A stretch of 26,135 nucleotides of DNA. It comes from Prosthecobacter debontii (lineage in GTDB: Bacteria; Verrucomicrobiota; Verrucomicrobiia; Verrucomicrobiales; Akkermansiaceae). The stretch spans positions 1-26,135 of the forward strand of contig CAMCYT010000006.1 in assembly GCA_945885485.1 (NCBI GenBank), given 5' to 3'. Position numbers and translations under genes: made by a program. Of the stretch, positions 24,487-26,135 are shown in pieces. A model generated the notes under the pieces. It searched no databases. It was not told the origin of the DNA and worked only from the letters and a program-made list of their open reading frames with translations. Numbering within the stretch: position 1 is the stretch's first letter; each line of letters starts with the position of its first letter.

Positions 24487-25101
24487 TTAGGCAGCTTTCC
24501 TCAGCAAGGCGATCATGACGCCTTGGATGATGAGTTCCTCGGTCGGTATGAGATCGGGGAAGTTTTCATTCTCTGCATGAAGATAAGTTTTACCTTTTTG
24601 GGAGATGAAACGTTTGAGTGTGGTTTCGCCATCGATGAGGGCGGCGACGACATCGCCGTTGCGGGCTTCGCGTTTTTCGAGGATGACGGTGTCACCATCG
24701 CAAATATGCGCATCGATCATGGATTCGCCACGGACGCGGAGGGCGAAAGTCTCGTTTTTGCCGCGGCAGCCGAGAGAGGCGATGTCGATGGAGATGCAGC
24801 CTTCGGGTTCTGGGGCGGTGCTTTCGCCGAAGCCGGCGGCGATGCGACCGTAGATAGGGATGTCGCGGATTTCTTCGCGGTCGAGTTCCTCAGGGAAAAT
24901 TACGGCGCGGGCTTTTCCGGGAACGCGTTGGATGACGCCTTTTTTCTCAAGCGCACGGAGGTGGCTCATGGCAGCGGTTTGGCTGGCGAAACCGAAGTAG
25001 TGTTGAAGCTCCCGAGTGCTCGGCATCAAACCAGTGGTGCGGCTGGATTTGTGGAGATATTCGAGGATTTCCTTTTGTCTTGAGGTGAGTTGATGGGCCA
25101 T
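24487..25101 (-). CDS. lexA: LexA repressor / SOS autoprotease
   Basis: The 204-residue protein has an N-terminal winged helix domain (MAHQLTSRQKEILEYLHK, then PSTRELQHYFGFASQTAAMSHLRALEKKG) that binds DNA. The C-terminal S24 peptidase domain has the Ala89-Gly90 cleavage site in GRIAAGFGES, the nucleophile Ser127 in RVRGESMIDAHI, and general base Lys163 in ETTLKRF. The Ser/Lys spacing matches LexA. RecA on single-stranded DNA stimulates self-cleavage and so derepresses the SOS genes. A TGTTC-N4-GAACA box 15 bases before the start indicates autoregulation. There is no Shine-Dalgarno. Confidence 0.96.
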   Translation of the reverse strand: MAHQLTSRQKEILEYLHKSSRTTGLMPSTRELQHYFGFASQTAAMSHLRALEKKGVIQRVPGKARAVIFPEELDREEIRDIPIYGRIAAGFGESTAPEPEGCISIDIASLGCRGKNETFALRVRGESMIDAHICDGDTVILEKREARNGDVVAALIDGETTLKRFISQKGKTYLHAENENFPDLIPTEELIIQGVMIALLRKAA

Positions 25102-25116
25102 GGCTTTTTTGAACAG

Positions 25117-25130
25117 TGTTCTTCAGAACA
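25117..25130 (-). promoter_or_regulatory. LexA operator
   Basis: The palindrome TGTTCTTCAGAACA has perfect 5-base arms and a 4-base spacer, 15 bases before the lexA start. It matches the TGTTC-N4-GAACA motif that I recall as described for verrucomicrobial LexA. An extra half-site GAACA lies at 25111-25115, so that GAACA-G-TGTTC also forms a tight palindrome on one side. Binding here would block transcription initiation or early elongation of lexA. Confidence 0.8.
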
Positions 25131-25184
25131 AAACTCAATGAGAAATGGCTTTAGGTAAAGGAAAATTTTTCGATGGAAGAAATG

Positions 25185-25215
25185 AAGAGGAACCACGTTT
25201 ATCCGCGGTTCTCTT
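25185..25215 (-). terminator. Possible terminator hairpin after the RidA gene
   Basis: The arms AAGAGGAACCACG and CGCGGTTCTCTT pair with one bulge and one mismatch around a 6-base loop, starting 8 bases beyond the RidA stop on the minus strand. The sequence after the hairpin on that strand is pyrimidine-rich but not a clean T-run. The arm GAACCGCGGAT also resembles the intergenic repeat at 25754. It may be a terminator, a repeat or both. Confidence 0.4.
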
Positions 25216-25222
25216 TTAAAAA

Positions 25223-25684
25223 TTACTCCACCTCAACGATCAGGTTAATTTCTACCGAAACATTTAACGGCAACGCTGCAGCGCCGAGGGCGGTGCGGGA
25301 GTGTTTGCCTTTTTCGCCGAAGATTTGGACGAGGAGTTCCGAAGCGCCGTTGACGACTTGTGGGTGGCCGTAGAAATCGGGATCGGAGTTTACGAAGCCG
25401 TTGAGGGAGACGATTTGTTTGACCTTATCGAGCGAGCCGATGGCTTCTTTGATGACGGCGAGGCGGTTGAGGATGATGATGCGTGCTCCTTCGACTGCAT
25501 CTTCTATAGTGCAAACGGAAGGGACTTTGCCGAGCATTTTTCTATCGCCATCAATCGGGAGTCCGCCGGAAAGGAAGAGGAGATTTCCGCTGCGGACACA
25601 GTTCACATAAGCGGCGACGGGTGTCGGGACTTCTGGAAGTTTGAAGCCGAGAGATTCGATTTTGGCGAGGATGTGGTCTTGCAT
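25223..25684 (-). CDS. RidA (YjgF/YER057c/UK114) family protein
   Basis: I chose ATG 25684 (MQDHILAKIESLGFKLPEVP); the open frame reaches 25720, but the extra N-terminal residues do not look like the family. The 153-residue protein has the longer RidA-subgroup pattern: PVAAYVNCVRSGNLLFLSGGLP (22-43), VSLNGFVNSDPDFYGHPQVVNGASELL (92-118), and the C-terminal signature HSRTALGAAALPLNVSVEI with conserved Arg130 and Glu145. RidA proteins form trimers and hydrolyse reactive enamines/imines from PLP enzymes; members of this longer subgroup are less well characterised. A possible hairpin terminator follows. The gene seems to be transcribed on its own. Confidence 0.9.
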   Translation of the reverse strand: MQDHILAKIESLGFKLPEVPTPVAAYVNCVRSGNLLFLSGGLPIDGDRKMLGKVPSVCTIEDAVEGARIIILNRLAVIKEAIGSLDKVKQIVSLNGFVNSDPDFYGHPQVVNGASELLVQIFGEKGKHSRTALGAAALPLNVSVEINLIVEVE

Positions 25685-25753
25685 GGCGGGATACTGATTG
25701 CAGCAAGCTCTTTGAAACAACTCGTTTTTTTATTTAAGCTGTAAAAGAAAAAC

Positions 25754-25789
25754 GAACCACGGATGGACACGGATACACGCAGATAATTA
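25754..25789. repeat. Short tandem-like intergenic repeat (accacggatggacacggat type)
   Basis: The stretch has three units of about ten bases: CACGGATgga, CACGGATaca and CGCAGATaat, preceded by GAAC. Such 'gaaccacggatggacacggatacacg' stretches occur widely between genes in some PVC bacteria, from memory. It lies between the RidA gene start and the insertion sequence end, so the insertion may have occurred beside it. No gene lies in this gap (25685-25814). Confidence 0.6.
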
Positions 25790-25795
25790 AAGAGG

Positions 25796-26135
25796 GGGCT
25801 GTACTAGCTAAGGGTTATTGCTGAGCCTGTTTTACCCAGTATTTAAGCTGCTTCAAGAGCATTTGATGGTTACCTCCATTGAAGCGCCATTCACACTCCT
25901 TCAAAAACCAGTGAAAGTTCTCTTTTTTGATACCATTAAATCTTCGCAAATGACGCTTTGCTTGGTTCCAAAAATTCTCGATTCCATTGATGTGATTCTT
26001 TTGATCGGCAAACAGTTCTGAGTGGTTGATTCGAAGGTGATGAAATTCACTAACATCAAGTGCATTATAGGAACGAAAGTTATCGGTGTAGACCAGGCTA
26101 TCGGGTTCAACCTTTTCTCTGATAATAGGCAACAG
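25796..26135 (-). mobile_element. IS1595-family (ISXO2-like) insertion sequence, 3' end
   Basis: The element runs off the right edge. The left edge in the window is placed at about 25796, where GGGGGCTGTACTAGCTA begins; IS1595-type ends often start with GGGG(C/T)TGT, so this may be the terminal inverted repeat. The other end, and therefore the target duplication, is outside the window. Confidence 0.65.
25815..26135 (-). CDS. IS1595-family transposase, C-terminal part
   Basis: The frame is open to the window edge, so the N-terminal part is missing. The visible 107 residues have the ISXO2-like DDE/N signature: DSLVYTDNFRSYNALD with the second catalytic Asp, then HSELFADQKNHINGIENFWN, where ENFWNQAKRHLRRFNG is nearly diagnostic. 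KECEWRFNGG closes the domain. It catalyses cut-and-paste or replicative transposition of the element. The stop at 25815 lies about 20 bases inside the putative terminal repeat. No frameshift is seen in this part. Confidence 0.9.
   Translation of the reverse strand: MLPIIREKVEPDSLVYTDNFRSYNALDVSEFHHLRINHSELFADQKNHINGIENFWNQAKRHLRRFNGIKKENFHWFLKECEWRFNGGNHQMLLKQLKYWVKQAQQ

Noticed and set aside
24310..25083. Long plus-strand open frame (257 codons) opposite lexA
   Set aside because: It is antisense to a clear LexA with all catalytic residues, and its Asp/Glu/Gly/Phe-rich composition is typical of a shadow frame.
25301..25744. Plus-strand frame of 147 codons opposite the RidA gene
   Set aside because: Acidic shadow of a well-supported RidA-family gene; no domain recognised.

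Overview
The window looks like a chromosomal segment of a bacterium of the Verrucomicrobia (PVC group). The strongest clue is lexA: immediately upstream lies an exact TGTTC-N4-GAACA palindrome, which I recall as the LexA motif described for that phylum. Supporting clues are the intergenic 'accacggatggacacggat' type repeats and the almost complete lack of Shine-Dalgarno sequences before start codons. The assignment is an inference.

Layout. (1) 1-3425, plus strand: a housekeeping block with the 3' part of signal peptidase I, a squalene/phytoene synthase family protein, a small lipoprotein and an HscA/DnaK-like Hsp70. (2) 3422-12127, plus strand: a surface-polysaccharide operon with a GT4 glycosyltransferase, a UDP-HexNAc 6-dehydrogenase, the CDP-deoxysugar genes rfbF-rfbG-rfbH, a ThDP-dependent acetolactate-synthase-like enzyme resembling YerE, and an extended SDR that could be the YerF-like reductase. 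Together these suggest synthesis of a CDP-linked two-carbon-branched 3,6-dideoxyhexose of the yersiniose type. (3) 12178-18856, minus strand, convergent with the previous block and visibly AT-richer: seven polysaccharide-decorating genes, namely a GT2, two GT10 (fucosyltransferase family) enzymes, three FkbM-type methyltransferases and a DxD-containing glycosyltransferase-like protein. (4) 18857-19517: a gap of about 660 bases with a probably frameshifted small minus-strand gene and an inverted repeat. (5) 19518-23678, minus strand: a likely three-gene unit of an ABCG-like half transporter, a membrane-anchored small protein and a secreted helical-repeat protein. (6) 23752-25684, minus strand: an IscU/NifU-like scaffold, a hairpin array, autoregulated lexA, and a RidA-family protein. 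(7) 25754-26135: a short tandem-like intergenic repeat, then the 3' end of an IS1595-family (ISXO2-like) insertion sequence that runs off the window.

How the parts fit. Blocks 2 and 3 together look like an O-antigen, capsule or exopolysaccharide locus. The plus strand makes nucleotide sugars (a UDP-HexNAc uronate and a CDP-branched dideoxy sugar). The minus strand supplies transferases and O-methyltransferases that would assemble and cap the glycan. No flippase, polymerase or export gene for the glycan is visible, nor are GDP-fucose genes or the ddhD/E3 reductase normally paired with RfbH, so the locus is either incomplete here or served from elsewhere.
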